Of a stretch of 64,000 bases of DNA, positions 9,829 to 17,786 are shown in pieces. A program made the position numbers and the translations under genes. Each line of letters starts with the position of its first letter. Within the stretch, counting starts at the first letter, position 1. The notes below the pieces were generated by a model. That model was not told the DNA's origin. It did no database searches and saw nothing but the letters and a program-made list of their open reading frames with translations. Source of the stretch: Coprococcus phoceensis (GTDB lineage: Bacteria > Bacillota > Clostridia > Lachnospirales > Lachnospiraceae). The stretch lies in contig NZ_FNWC01000007.1 in assembly GCF_900104635.1 (NCBI RefSeq), forward strand, positions 2,517,421-2,581,420. The letters run 5' to 3'.

Positions 9829-9870
9829 CAGTACGTACTGGTTATTCACGTACACGTTACGTATCGTGTA
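9829..9870. promoter_or_regulatory. Two adjacent palindromes upstream of the zinc-finger gene (candidate operators)
   Basis: CAGTACGTACTG (9829-9840) is a perfect 12-bp palindrome. TACACG-T-TACGTA-T-CGTGTA (9851-9870) is a near-perfect 20-bp palindrome with one mismatched pair. Both lie 20-60 bp before the start at 9893, inside a 160-bp gap. A dimeric regulator site is the simplest reading, but the protein is unknown. Confidence 0.45.
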
Positions 9871-9892
9871 TGTACAAGCGAGGTGAAAACAG

Positions 9893-10312
9893 ATGAAGAA
9901 ACCAAAAATCATCCGCTGCCCTTACTGCGGCGGAACAGCAATATTAAGAGATGCATCCTTTGTATATGGAACGCATTCTCATGGCGGACAGGTTTATGTC
10001 TGCTCCCACTATCCATCCTGCAATTCCTATGTCGGGGTACATCCGGGAACCAAGATACCAAAAGGAACGCTCGCCAACCGGGAGCTTCGTCAAAAGCGGA
10101 TTCAGGCACATCGAATTTTCGATCAGATCTGGCAACAGGGCATCCTTTCCAAACCGGAAGCATATCGCTGGGTGGCAGATAAGTTCTGTCTGACAGATAA
10201 GCAGGCTCACATCGGACAGTTCAGCAACTATATGTGCGACCAGCTCATTCGGGAATCCGCAGATGTTTTAAAGAACAACCATATTCCCTTCCGCCTCCGG
10301 GCAGCCAGCTGA
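9893..10312 (+). CDS. DUF3268-type zinc-finger protein
   Basis: A 139-aa protein that begins with a C4-type zinc ribbon: CPYCGG near residues 9-14 and CSHYPSCNSYV near 40-50, as in the DUF3268 zinc-finger family common on phages and ICEs. The C-terminal half is helical and basic. The start follows GCGAGGTG. Nucleic-acid binding is likely; the exact role is unknown. Confidence 0.75.
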   Translation: MKKPKIIRCPYCGGTAILRDASFVYGTHSHGGQVYVCSHYPSCNSYVGVHPGTKIPKGTLANRELRQKRIQAHRIFDQIWQQGILSKPEAYRWVADKFCLTDKQAHIGQFSNYMCDQLIRESADVLKNNHIPFRLRAAS

Positions 10313-10325
10313 AAGGCGGTGATTG

Positions 10326-10913
10326 ATGATGACCTTACCACTAAATAAAAAGCAAAAACAACTGGTGGAAAAATCCATGGATCTGGTTCCGATCATGATT
10401 CGTTCCATGACCCGCACCGCTGCCTATGTAACTGAGGAAGAACAACAGGAATTATGTCAGATTGGATATCTGGCTTTGTGCCGGTCGGCTGTCGGATTTG
10501 AGGAAGGAAGATCATTCCAGCCTTATGCCAAAACTATCATCCGTCATGCCATCTTTGACTACTGGCGGAAAATTGCCCGTGACCGCTCCATGCTCTGTTC
10601 TCTGGACGAAGCATCATCTGAAGATGAACATCTCCATTATCGTGATTTGTTTTCCTACGAGGATACACAAACAACTCACCCGGAAAAGGACACAAACCAG
10701 ACCTTGCTTCTTGAGCATTTAACCCAGCTTGGCACCGGACAGTCCTCAACTATTCAGAAGGGAATTGTAGCCCTCTATCTGCAACAGCAGGGATATACCA
10801 GCTTTGACTTGGCAAAACACTACCAAGTACCAGCCAATCGTGTACGGGCATGGCAGAGCAAAGCACGGAAACTATTACAGCAGGATGATGCACTCTATGC
10901 ACTTCTGACTTAA
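10326..10913 (+). CDS. Sigma-70-like factor of the mobile element
   Basis: About 195 aa. Residues about 35-85 match sigma region 2 (ELCQIGYLALCRSAVGFE, then FQPYAKTIIRHAIFDYWR). A C-terminal helix-turn-helix (YTSFDLAKHYQVPANRVRAW) takes the place of region 4. The ribosome site GAAAGGCGG fits ATG 10326 or 10329. ICE-borne factors of this type usually activate element genes or act as recombination co-factors; target promoters are not visible. Confidence 0.75.
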   Translation: MMTLPLNKKQKQLVEKSMDLVPIMIRSMTRTAAYVTEEEQQELCQIGYLALCRSAVGFEEGRSFQPYAKTIIRHAIFDYWRKIARDRSMLCSLDEASSEDEHLHYRDLFSYEDTQTTHPEKDTNQTLLLEHLTQLGTGQSSTIQKGIVALYLQQQGYTSFDLAKHYQVPANRVRAWQSKARKLLQQDDALYALLT

Positions 10914-10933
10914 CCTTGAAGGAGGGAACTTTT

Positions 10934-11620
10934 ATGCTGACACTTTATACTGCTGTCGGAACCTTAAAATTTCAAAAAACGACAGGCGGAAAATCCATTC
11001 CTCTTGTAATCAACGATGGACAAGAATATGGACTATCGGATGACGAGCTGCTGCTCTGGAGCTGTCTTGCCTTCCAGATTCTGACGCTCCATGAACTCCA
11101 GGATGCCTATACCCTGCGCCAGATACAGAAAGAAGGTCCGAAAGGCTTATCCTTCCAACACTATCTGAACCGACTTTCCTTACGCGGTCTGGTTGTAAGC
11201 GGAATTGGACTGACAGGGGTGGATGCCTTATATCGCCTTCTCGGCAGTCTGACCATTATTCCCTTGAAGGATACCTTTCCCATCCGGCTCTTTGGCTGCG
11301 TTCAGCTTTATCTGGAAGGAACTATTGGTGCAAAAGAGTTTGGCAGATATTTAAAGAAGAAACCCTCTTCACCGATGGAAGATACCATTCTGAAGCTGGC
11401 TGATAAGGTATCCCTCACGACCGCTGAGCTTGTCACAAGTATGGAGCAGGAAAAAGTAATCCACAACGAATCGGATATTATGGATGAGTTATACACAGAA
11501 CCGGAGACAACTTACCAAACACTTGTGGATGATGTCCAGATTCACCATACCCAGTATCCAGTGCTGCAGGCTATTGCTAATTTGTACCTGAATAAACAAA
11601 TCACATTTCATACATGTTAA
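10934..11620 (+). CDS. Hypothetical protein
   Basis: A 228-aa soluble protein. ATG 10934 follows AAGGAGGG. It has a beta-rich start and a helical, acidic middle, no signal peptide and no motif I recognise. It lies 20 bp after the sigma-like gene and 13 bp before a membrane protein, so it is probably part of the same transcript. Confidence 0.6.
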   Translation: MLTLYTAVGTLKFQKTTGGKSIPLVINDGQEYGLSDDELLLWSCLAFQILTLHELQDAYTLRQIQKEGPKGLSFQHYLNRLSLRGLVVSGIGLTGVDALYRLLGSLTIIPLKDTFPIRLFGCVQLYLEGTIGAKEFGRYLKKKPSSPMEDTILKLADKVSLTTAELVTSMEQEKVIHNESDIMDELYTEPETTYQTLVDDVQIHHTQYPVLQAIANLYLNKQITFHTC

Positions 11621-11633
11621 AGGAAGGAACCTT

Positions 11634-12080
11634 ATGCCAAAACCATTTTTCACAAAGCTGGTTGCCATCAGTGCAATCGGCTTTTTCTGTGTACTTTTTG
11701 GGTGCATCTTCGGGATCGCCACCCATGACCGGCTCTTTATCCTCATGAGCCTCCTCATCGGAATCTGCAGCATCTTGCGTGCACTCAGTTTCTACCACCT
11801 GATCCATACACATGCTTATCTGTCACTGGACGTAAGCTGCACGAAACGGGAACAGACACTCTTCGGGAAAAACCAGCAATATTGGTTTGCCAGTGATAAC
11901 GGAAAGGAATACGCCTTCTCACTGGAAAAGAATATCAAACTCCTAGAGGGACATCGGTATCGGCTGTACTTCCGGAAACCACAGCAGGGAACAGGGCAAT
12001 CGATGCCATGTGCCGGAGATATTCTCGGATATGAAGAACTCACCGATCAACTGCCGGAACTTCCGGATACATCCGTTTAG
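11634..12080 (+). CDS. Two-helix membrane protein, unknown
   Basis: A 148-aa protein with two hydrophobic segments at about residues 8-27 and 33-52, followed by a cytoplasmic or surface domain of about 90 residues. The ribosome site is AAGGAAGG. It is the last gene before the terminator arm at 12085 and thus ends the left plus-strand cluster. No family recognised. Confidence 0.6.
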   Translation: MPKPFFTKLVAISAIGFFCVLFGCIFGIATHDRLFILMSLLIGICSILRALSFYHLIHTHAYLSLDVSCTKREQTLFGKNQQYWFASDNGKEYAFSLEKNIKLLEGHRYRLYFRKPQQGTGQSMPCAGDILGYEELTDQLPELPDTSV

Positions 12081-12163
12081 ATAGAAAATGAGCCGCCCGT
12101 ACTGTGGTATGCTACCCTCATATAGGACAATGAAATATAAAAGTCCTATATGGGGGTATTTTC

Positions 12164-12850
12164 ATGTTCAGAAAGAGTAAGATAGAACCAGTAGAAAAAG
12201 TAAAAATAGTCGAACGCTACCTTGCAGGAGAAATTGGCATACAGCAAGCAGGAAAAGAATTGGGAGTTGACCGTCATAGTATTCGAAATTGGATTTCTAT
12301 TTATCAGTATGATGGACCAACTGGATTACTCAATCAACCGAAAAACAAATCTTATTCAAAAGATTTAAAAATATCTGCTATAAATGATTATCTTAACGGA
12401 GAAGGATCTCTTCAGGATATTTGCACAAAATACGGAATTCGTTCACACAGACAGCTTTCCGATTGGATTAAGGTGTATAATTCTGGTGGAATATTAAAAA
12501 CATCCACTGGAGGTGCTTACATGAAAAAGGCAAAGAACACTACACTTGATGAGAGATTAAAAATAGTAACAGATTGTCTTGCAAATGATAAGAATTATGG
12601 TGCAATGGCACTCAAATATGATTGTTCCTATCAACAAGTTCGCAATTGGGTAATACGATACGAAAAGATGGGTCAAGCGGGTCTGGAAGACAGACGTGGA
12701 CGTCGTATAGCTTCTCTTCCAAGCAGAACACCTGAAGAAGAGCTACGTGACAAGATAGCTGAACTGGAAAGAAGAAATCTAGACTTACAAATGGAGAATG
12801 ATCTGTTAAAAAAAGTCAGAGAACTGGAAAGGAGGGGTCGCTATCTTTAA
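12164..12850 (+). CDS. IS150-type transposase OrfA (helix-turn-helix)
   Basis: A 228-aa protein with three helix-turn-helix segments (IGIQQAGKELGVDRHSIRNW; a second at about residues 70-100; MALKYDCSYQQVRNWVIRY) and a leucine-zipper-like end (LERRNLDLQMENDLLKK). It binds the IS ends. The run TTAAAAAAAG at 12806-12815 lies in the zipper region, the usual place for the -1 frameshift that produces the OrfAB transposase. Confidence 0.9.
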   Translation: MFRKSKIEPVEKVKIVERYLAGEIGIQQAGKELGVDRHSIRNWISIYQYDGPTGLLNQPKNKSYSKDLKISAINDYLNGEGSLQDICTKYGIRSHRQLSDWIKVYNSGGILKTSTGGAYMKKAKNTTLDERLKIVTDCLANDKNYGAMALKYDCSYQQVRNWVIRYEKMGQAGLEDRRGRRIASLPSRTPEEELRDKIAELERRNLDLQMENDLLKKVRELERRGRYL

Positions 12851-13743
12851 TCCATCGGTTAGCCGAATATGAAGCCATCCAAAAACTATCGTCTACTAAG
12901 CATTATCCCATAGATAGACTTTGTAAATATCTTAATGTTACACGTTCTGCGTATTACCGCTGGGGAAAATATCCGAAAAGTAATAATGAACTTCGAAACG
13001 AAAGACTATCCACTGAAATCCAAAGGATTCATCACCAGCATCCAGATATGGGATACCGAAGGATTCGTGATGAATTAGATGGACATAAAGGAATTCATGT
13101 GAATGATAAACGAGTACTTCGTATTTGTAGGAAATACGATATAAAATCAAATATTAAATGGAAACCTAAGAGTTGTACCAGAGGAGACAGAAATCCTGAT
13201 CACATAGCAAAAAACTATTTACACCGTGAATTTCACGCCGAAAAACCGAATGAAAAGTGGCTTACAGATGTTTCTGAATTTAAATACTACAACGGAATAG
13301 AAGTTCATAAAGTTTATCTGAGTGCTATTTTAGATTTATATGATAGAAGGATTGTTTCCTTTAAAATCAGCGATCATAATGATAATCCATTAGTTATGGA
13401 CACGTTTGATGAGGCTGTTCGTCAGGAGCCAGATGCACACCCATTAGTTCATTCTGATCGAGGCTTTCAATATACAAGCGCACAGTTTTATACTAGATTA
13501 AAAAAACATCATATGAAGCAGAGTATGTCTAGAGTTGCCCACTGTATTGACAATGGACCAATGGAAGGGTTTTGGGGAATTCTAAAACGAGAAATGTATT
13601 ATAAACAGCGTTTTAATGACAGAAGCTCTTTGATTACTGCGATAGCTAATTACATAGATTACTACAACAACCAACGACTTCAAAGGAAACTGCATGTAAT
13701 GACACCAATGAAATATCATGAGCAATATACAAAAGCAGCATAA
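12811..13743 (+). CDS. IS150-type transposase OrfB (DDE catalytic part)
   Basis: This frame is open from the A-run at 12808-12814, in the -1 frame relative to OrfA, so it is likely made as an OrfAB fusion; the first in-frame ATG is 13048. It carries the HTH_21 part (GYRRIRDEL) and an rve integrase core: D in LTDVSEF, D in VHSDRGFQY, and E in the NGPMEGFWGILK segment (DDE triad), then YIDYYNNQRLQ. It appears full length and intact. Confidence 0.88.
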   Translation, partial: KSQRTGKEGSLSLIHRLAEYEAIQKLSSTKHYPIDRLCKYLNVTRSAYYRWGKYPKSNNELRNERLSTEIQRIHHQHPDMGYRRIRDELDGHKGIHVNDKRVLRICRKYDIKSNIKWKPKSCTRGDRNPDHIAKNYLHREFHAEKPNEKWLTDVSEFKYYNGIEVHKVYLSAILDLYDRRIVSFKISDHNDNPLVMDTFDEAVRQEPDAHPLVHSDRGFQYTSAQFYTRLKKHHMKQSMSRVAHCIDNGPMEGFWGILKREMYYKQRFNDRSSLITAIANYIDYYNNQRLQRKLHVMTPMKYHEQYTKAA

Positions 13744-13987
13744 AATATCGCCAGCCATAGCATGGCTGACGATACAAAAATTTATTATTTTTTATTGTCC
13801 TCTTGACGGGGAGCATACCACTGCATCACCCCTACAGTTCTGGCGGCTCATTTTATTATAAATAACCTCTCTTATTTCTATCAAACAATAGTGTTTGTAT
13901 CCGCTTCAATGCCATGAGCATTTGCTCCGGGAATGTCTTAGTTAAACTTGAAAGAATTAGATTTTCATTCTCATTACACAAATATTA

Positions 13988-14320
13988 TTAGATAACCAAT
14001 TCAGAAATATCAATGCTCGTTTTATAGTTTTGTTTTACTCCGCCAGGAGAAGTAATAAAAATCGTAGCATATTCCCCATTTTCATAAAGGGTAATTTCTT
14101 TTATATCTTTTTCTTCATCTTGGTTCGTAGTATCGCAATAAAATTTTATGGTATATTTAGGGTTCATACCTATGCTTTTTTCTGTCTCTTTCCATGATTT
14201 TATATTTAAAGCAGAAATAACCTTGTCTATATTATGCTTATCATCATACTTTACCAGCAATTCCTTATTTGCGGCATCATATATCTCTATAACTTTTACA
14301 CCTTTTACATAATTGTCCAT
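13988..14320 (-). CDS. Small hypothetical protein
   Basis: A 110-aa soluble protein with alternating charged and beta-type segments (VIEIYDAANKELLVKYDD) and no recognised family. Its start lies inside the 3' end of the EcsC gene (44-bp overlap) behind AAAGGCAGAG, so it would be translated from the same message. The A+T-rich 3' flank and the IS just downstream mark a remodelled boundary. Confidence 0.5.
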   Translation of the reverse strand: MDNYVKGVKVIEIYDAANKELLVKYDDKHNIDKVISALNIKSWKETEKSIGMNPKYTIKFYCDTTNQDEEKDIKEITLYENGEYATIFITSPGGVKQNYKTSIDISELVI

Positions 14321-15113
14321 TCTCTGCCTTTTTCCGCCCCGCCAGATACCTGTGCCGGTATTTCAGCTCTGCATACTCTGTGATCCGTTTCATGTAGACT
14401 GCATCATAAGCTCCGCCTACAGCACCAACCACCGGAATTCCCTGTAAGAACTTCATATACAGAAGCTCTTTTGACAAAGCTCCCGCCGTTTGTTCGATCT
14501 GCTCCTTATCCTGATACTCTTCCGGCAGTATTCCGTTTCTGATAAATTCATTTACTTTCCCGTCAATCTCACAAAGTGTATCCCCATAGGATACTGCTCC
14601 CCGGATCAATAATAAGATAAAATATTTTTCTTCCCTGCTTTCATAGCTGTATCCATACTGCAGAGCAGTCTCATAAATATTCTTTAAAATCATCCCTGTA
14701 AATACCGGAATATCCGGCAGACCGATTCCCAATACGCCCATCCCGATTCCAGACACACCGGATAGCAGTAAATTCTTTGTTCCCGTATCTCTTGCCTTTT
14801 TAGAAAAAGAGCGGAGGGATTTGGAATTCTGCTTTACATCCGCCATATACTGCCGCACCTGATAATCCTGCTCCAGTTTTGTCCGCTGATACGTCTTTTC
14901 AATAACCCCGGTTCCTTTCTCGAAAATCAGAGCAAATGCCTTCGCAAAAGCGGTATCCAATGTTTTCTGAAGTTTCGGCGGTATCTTTTCCTCCAGTTTC
15001 TGATTCAGAATGCTCTCCCTTTTCTCTGAACGCTTCTGAAGGAATCTCTGCTCCTGTACTTCCAGCTTTTCCCACTCCTTCTGAAGCGGTGTCCTTTTAT
15101 CAAATAATCGCAT
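14277..15113 (-). CDS. EcsC-family protein
   Basis: About 278 aa. The central part (GVSGIGMGVLGIGLPDIPVF, then MILKNIYETALQYGYSY) and the end (GIPVVGAVGGAYDAVYMKRI) are characteristic of the EcsC family. The ATG at 15113 follows GGAGGTG and the YccF stop by one base. Biochemical function of the family is unclear. It forms an operon with the YccF and 144-aa genes behind a riboswitch-like leader. The last ~15 residues, beyond the typical end, overlap the next gene. Confidence 0.8.
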   Translation of the reverse strand: MRLFDKRTPLQKEWEKLEVQEQRFLQKRSEKRESILNQKLEEKIPPKLQKTLDTAFAKAFALIFEKGTGVIEKTYQRTKLEQDYQVRQYMADVKQNSKSLRSFSKKARDTGTKNLLLSGVSGIGMGVLGIGLPDIPVFTGMILKNIYETALQYGYSYESREEKYFILLLIRGAVSYGDTLCEIDGKVNEFIRNGILPEEYQDKEQIEQTAGALSKELLYMKFLQGIPVVGAVGGAYDAVYMKRITEYAELKYRHRYLAGRKKAENGQLCKRCKSYRDI

Positions 15114-15114
15114 C

Positions 15115-15474
15115 TTAATACACCTCCGCACCAAACGGCATCAATGCCAGTTTCGCCAGTTTAAACTGCTGTAAACCAAACGGGATTCCGATAATCGTCA
15201 CACATAAAGCTGTACCCAACGCCAGATGCTCCAGTGCAAGAGGCAGACCGGATACAATCAGCCAGATGATATTCAAAAGGAACGAACCAGCTCCGCCACC
15301 ATACTGCACCTCTTTTCCAAAGGGGAAAAAACTAAGCGCCGCAAATTTAAAACACTGCATCCCCACCGGAATCCCCACAACGGTAATACACCAGAGACAA
15401 CCTGCCAGACACCAGCTCAGCCCACTGACTGCGCCGCCAAACACAAACCACAACACATTTCCCAGGCATCCCAT
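15115..15474 (-). CDS. YccF-domain membrane protein
   Basis: A 119-aa protein with two copies of the YccF pattern: CITVVGIPVGMQCFKFAALS...PFGKEV and CVTIIGIPFGLQQFKLAKLA...PFGAEV, each beside hydrophobic helices. It is a small inner-membrane protein of unknown function. The start follows GGAGGTG, 3 bases after the 144-aa gene, so it is co-transcribed. Confidence 0.85.
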   Translation of the reverse strand: MGCLGNVLWFVFGGAVSGLSWCLAGCLWCITVVGIPVGMQCFKFAALSFFPFGKEVQYGGGAGSFLLNIIWLIVSGLPLALEHLALGTALCVTIIGIPFGLQQFKLAKLALMPFGAEVY

Positions 15475-15477
15475 ATG

Positions 15478-15912
15478 CTACACCTCCCCATTCATCCGAT
15501 TTTTCACATCAGCAAGTATCTTTTCTATCCGGTTGATGGCATCATCCACCTGTTCTCTTGCATCTGCAATCTTGCTCTGCACCATATAATCTGCCACCAG
15601 CCCGTCCAGAAAGAAATCCGCAAAGGAAAGGAAGCTGCCGATTTCCATGCGCAGATCCAAGGAAACCTGCACATCTCTTAATTCTCTCTGAAAACGCTGA
15701 ATATCGCTTTTCGCCTGTTCCATCAACGCAGCTGCGTCATTCATTTTAGAATGCTTCACAAAGTCACTGATAAAGCCTCCTCCAAGCATATCAAAAATGC
15801 CCCAGTTTCTCGCACTTCCCAACTTATCCCTTGCTGCGTAAAGGCTCTGAAGCGCCCGCTCCCCTGCCTGTACTGCTTCCTGCATTTCCCGTTTCATCAT
15901 TTCGTTACTCAT
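15478..15912 (-). CDS. Conserved hypothetical protein, first gene of the YccF/EcsC operon
   Basis: A 144-aa, highly helical, coiled-coil-like protein with the glycine-rich centre MLGGGFISDFVKHSKM. No signal peptide is visible. It has a good ribosome site (AGAGAGGA) and a leader of about 190 nt containing a riboswitch-like fold and terminator. No family assigned; the tight spacing to yccF and ecsC suggests a joint membrane-related job. Confidence 0.7.
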   Translation of the reverse strand: MSNEMMKREMQEAVQAGERALQSLYAARDKLGSARNWGIFDMLGGGFISDFVKHSKMNDAAALMEQAKSDIQRFQRELRDVQVSLDLRMEIGSFLSFADFFLDGLVADYMVQSKIADAREQVDDAINRIEKILADVKNRMNGEV

Positions 15913-15971
15913 CGTTTATCCTCTCTTTCTTTTTAGCAGACTATTGCGGCAGATTTTCTATATTTCATAAT

Positions 15972-16014
15972 AAAAAAAGACTCCTATCATGACCTCTGCC
16001 ACAATAAAAGTCTT
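15972..16014 (-). terminator. Attenuator terminator in the YccF/EcsC leader
   Basis: On the minus strand AAGACTTTTAT pairs over 11 positions (two G-U pairs) with ATAGGAGTCTT and is followed by a run of T. The 5' arm is the same CUUUU segment that would close the aptamer P1 stem, giving the mutually exclusive folds expected of a transcriptional ON switch. Confidence 0.65.
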
Positions 16015-16101
16015 GCTATCTCATTTGCTACGGGTATCTCTCGATACCGGTTGTCGGTTACAAAACCACCTCTTTCAAGGCGTTCAGCTACTCCCTTTTT
16101 T
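16006..16101 (-). ncRNA. yybP-ykoY-like (manganese-type) riboswitch candidate
   Basis: Reading the minus strand, AAAAAGGGAGTAGC begins the element, a hairpin follows, then GACAACC, the hairpin GGTATC-GAGA-GATACC, and GCAAGACTTTT at the end. The GGGAGTAGC 5' block and GCAAGAC 3' block with a closing AAAAG/CTTTT stem are those I know from the yybP-ykoY Mn2+ riboswitch. It directly precedes the terminator and the 144-aa/YccF/EcsC operon. Assigned by eye; the first G of the usual GGGGAGTAGC is an A/G variant. Confidence 0.55.
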
Positions 16102-16141
16102 GCTTGAGATGAATATAACATATTGGAAATAATTTGTCAAA

Positions 16142-16474
16142 TCATGCATTTTTCTTTTCCAACCGTTCCGCTTCTCTGGCAAATACATGCGAGATATCAA
16201 ACAGTTCCGGTACATCTGATATGGTACACACATTCACACAATAATTGAGCCATGGAAATTCTTTTGTCATCTGATAAATAACTGCCATGGCTTTTGCTTC
16301 TGACATTGCTTCCACCGAATGATATCCCGATCCCTGAATATGCTCAAATCCGTTTGCTTCAAAAAAGTCCCTTACATCCGCATATGCATTATGCCAGTCA
16401 CCTTTCGGATAATATTCCTTTAGTGCTTGTGTATTCAGGTCAAAATTGATGCCTTTCCTCTGTAAGCTGTCCAT
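16142..16474 (-). CDS. vapD: VapD-like protein (Cas2-fold endoribonuclease family)
   Basis: A 110-aa protein. FDLNT near the start, HNAYADVRDFFEANGFEHIQ in the middle and YCVNVCTISDVP are the landmarks of VapD, a ferredoxin-fold RNase related to Cas2. The start is 3 bases after the stop of the upstream partner gene. VapD proteins act as toxins in some toxin-antitoxin pairs; that role here is inferred. Confidence 0.75.
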   Translation of the reverse strand: MDSLQRKGINFDLNTQALKEYYPKGDWHNAYADVRDFFEANGFEHIQGSGYHSVEAMSEAKAMAVIYQMTKEFPWLNYCVNVCTISDVPELFDISHVFAREAERLEKKNA

Positions 16475-16477
16475 CTG

Positions 16478-16768
16478 TTAGTTCCTTATAAAGTCTGTAA
16501 TCAGGTTCTCCTTTTCTGTTCCGTTATACCAGAAACACTCTAACAAATTCTCTGCAATTCCTACGGAGTTTTTCAACTGAAAGATTGCTGCCCAGAATCT
16601 TCCATAGTCCTGCTTGCGTCCCCGGTCAAGATAAATCCTGCTTCCAAGGGCTTTGACTGCACAGCTTAAATCCTCCTGCTCAAAAATCTGATCTGCCTGT
16701 TCACACATCTGATTTACCGTTTCCGGAGCGAGCTTGCTTGTATCAAATTTAAGTTCTACTTTATACAT
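16478..16768 (-). CDS. Partner protein of VapD (possible antitoxin)
   Basis: About 97 aa. The ATG at 16768 is preceded by AAAGGATGAG; an in-frame ATG at 16777 and longer versions are less well supported. It is a helical protein (LAPETVNQMCEQADQIFEQE) with no recognised DNA-binding motif. The 3-base gap to vapD and gene order fit an antitoxin-first operon, but it is not homologous to any antitoxin I recognise. Confidence 0.55.
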   Translation of the reverse strand: MYKVELKFDTSKLAPETVNQMCEQADQIFEQEDLSCAVKALGSRIYLDRGRKQDYGRFWAAIFQLKNSVGIAENLLECFWYNGTEKENLITDFIRN

Positions 16769-16889
16769 TATACTCATCCTTTCATACAACAAATGACTGA
16801 GTGACTCTTCTCTTTCTACTGTAATTCTACCATGAAACCTATATAAAGTCATTCCCCATTTTCACTTGCTTTAATATAAATTTTTCCTT

Positions 16890-17786
16890 TTATTTTGGAA
16901 ACACAATCTCCACACAGAACTCATTCCCTTCTATCCGGGCGCTGATTTTCCCATCCATACGAAGTACCAGCTCTTTCGCAATTGATAAGCCGAGACCGCT
17001 GGAAGTCTTACTGCGTGCTTCATCCGCTTTATAAAACCGTTCAAACACCTGATCTACATTTATTTTTTCCACATGACATACTTGATTTTTTATCTGTATC
17101 CGGATGTTGTTTTCAACTTCTTCCAGTGAAATACTGATTTTCTTCTCCCCGTGATCCAGTCCGTTTTTTATGATATTCTGAAAAATTCTCTGGATTCCCT
17201 GTTCATTTCCGTTCATAAACAGCAGTTTATCTGTAATCTGTATCTCCGGTTCAATTCCTCTGCCCGTCCATTCATCGTAGTAGGAAAATATGGTATCTTT
17301 CAAAATCTTGTTGATACAGCAGGATGACATTTCCAGATGAAAAGAATCGTTTTTAAGTTTTGTAAAAGTAAATAATTCTTCCAGCATTTCTTTCAGGCTG
17401 CCGATTCTCTCCTGTATGATCTTCATATACCGTCTCTGCTCTTCCTGGTCTTCACAGGTTTCCATTAACTGAAAATATCCGTCAAGGGATGTCAAAGGAG
17501 TACGGATATCATGTGAGAGATTTGTATATGTATCCGAAATCATCTCCTCTTTCTTCAAGTATTCCTTCTTTTCCCTTCGCTTCAGTTCCAGCCATTCGTT
17601 TAAAACATCTGCCAACTCACCAATGCCTCCAAAATCCATTTCTCTGGTAATCAGCATGTTGCTGTCGTGCTTCATCAGAAACGACAACTGGCGGCAGATG
17701 TCTTTCACCTGCCGCTGGTATTTCCAAAATAACATTCCTTGTACCAGTATCACTGCTATCAATAGCACGAACCCTAGTTTTATCAT
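16890..17786 (-). CDS. Sensor histidine kinase of a BceRS-like module
   Basis: A 298-aa protein with one clear N-terminal membrane helix (about 4-22) and almost no extracellular part, a HAMP-less linker, an H-box NLSHDIRTPL with His about residue 92, and a HATPase domain (NIIKNGLDHG, then SSGLGLSIAKELV). It lacks its own sensor domain, so it probably senses through the neighbouring ABC transporter. It is last in the order regulator, ATPase, permease, kinase. Its start abuts the permease stop. Confidence 0.88.
   Translation of the reverse strand: MIKLGFVLLIAVILVQGMLFWKYQRQVKDICRQLSFLMKHDSNMLITREMDFGGIGELADVLNEWLELKRREKKEYLKKEEMISDTYTNLSHDIRTPLTSLDGYFQLMETCEDQEEQRRYMKIIQERIGSLKEMLEELFTFTKLKNDSFHLEMSSCCINKILKDTIFSYYDEWTGRGIEPEIQITDKLLFMNGNEQGIQRIFQNIIKNGLDHGEKKISISLEEVENNIRIQIKNQVCHVEKINVDQVFERFYKADEARSKTSSGLGLSIAKELVLRMDGKISARIEGNEFCVEIVFPK

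Larger units (their letters stand above)
12089..13850 (+). mobile_element. IS3-family (IS150-type) insertion sequence
   Basis: About 1.76 kb holding two overlapping transposase frames. Near-terminal inverted repeats are visible inside: TGGTATGCT with nearby AGGACAAT on the left (about 12107-12132), and its counterpart ending AGCATACCA on the right (about 13812-13820). The outermost TGAGCCGCC...GGCGGCTCA arms could be IS ends or host terminator. I find no convincing target duplication. The A+T-rich coding differs from its neighbours, indicating recent arrival. Confidence 0.8.
12085..13854 (+). terminator. Terminator stem split by an insertion sequence
   Basis: AAAATGAGCCGCC (12085-12097) begins 5 bases after the upstream stop. 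Its exact reverse complement, GGCGGCTCATTTT, lies at 13842-13854 on the far side of the IS. The A-run/GC stem/T-run design and the GAGCCGCC arm match three intact terminators elsewhere in the window (29946, 35032, 40456). Either the IS inserted into the loop, or the 9-bp GC arms are the IS's own ends. Confidence 0.5.

Noticed and set aside
16006..16101. Reading of the riboswitch region as a protein fragment (ERLERGGFVTDN...)
   Set aside because: The frame is short and start-less, while the paired stems, P1/terminator overlap and T-run fit an RNA switch better.
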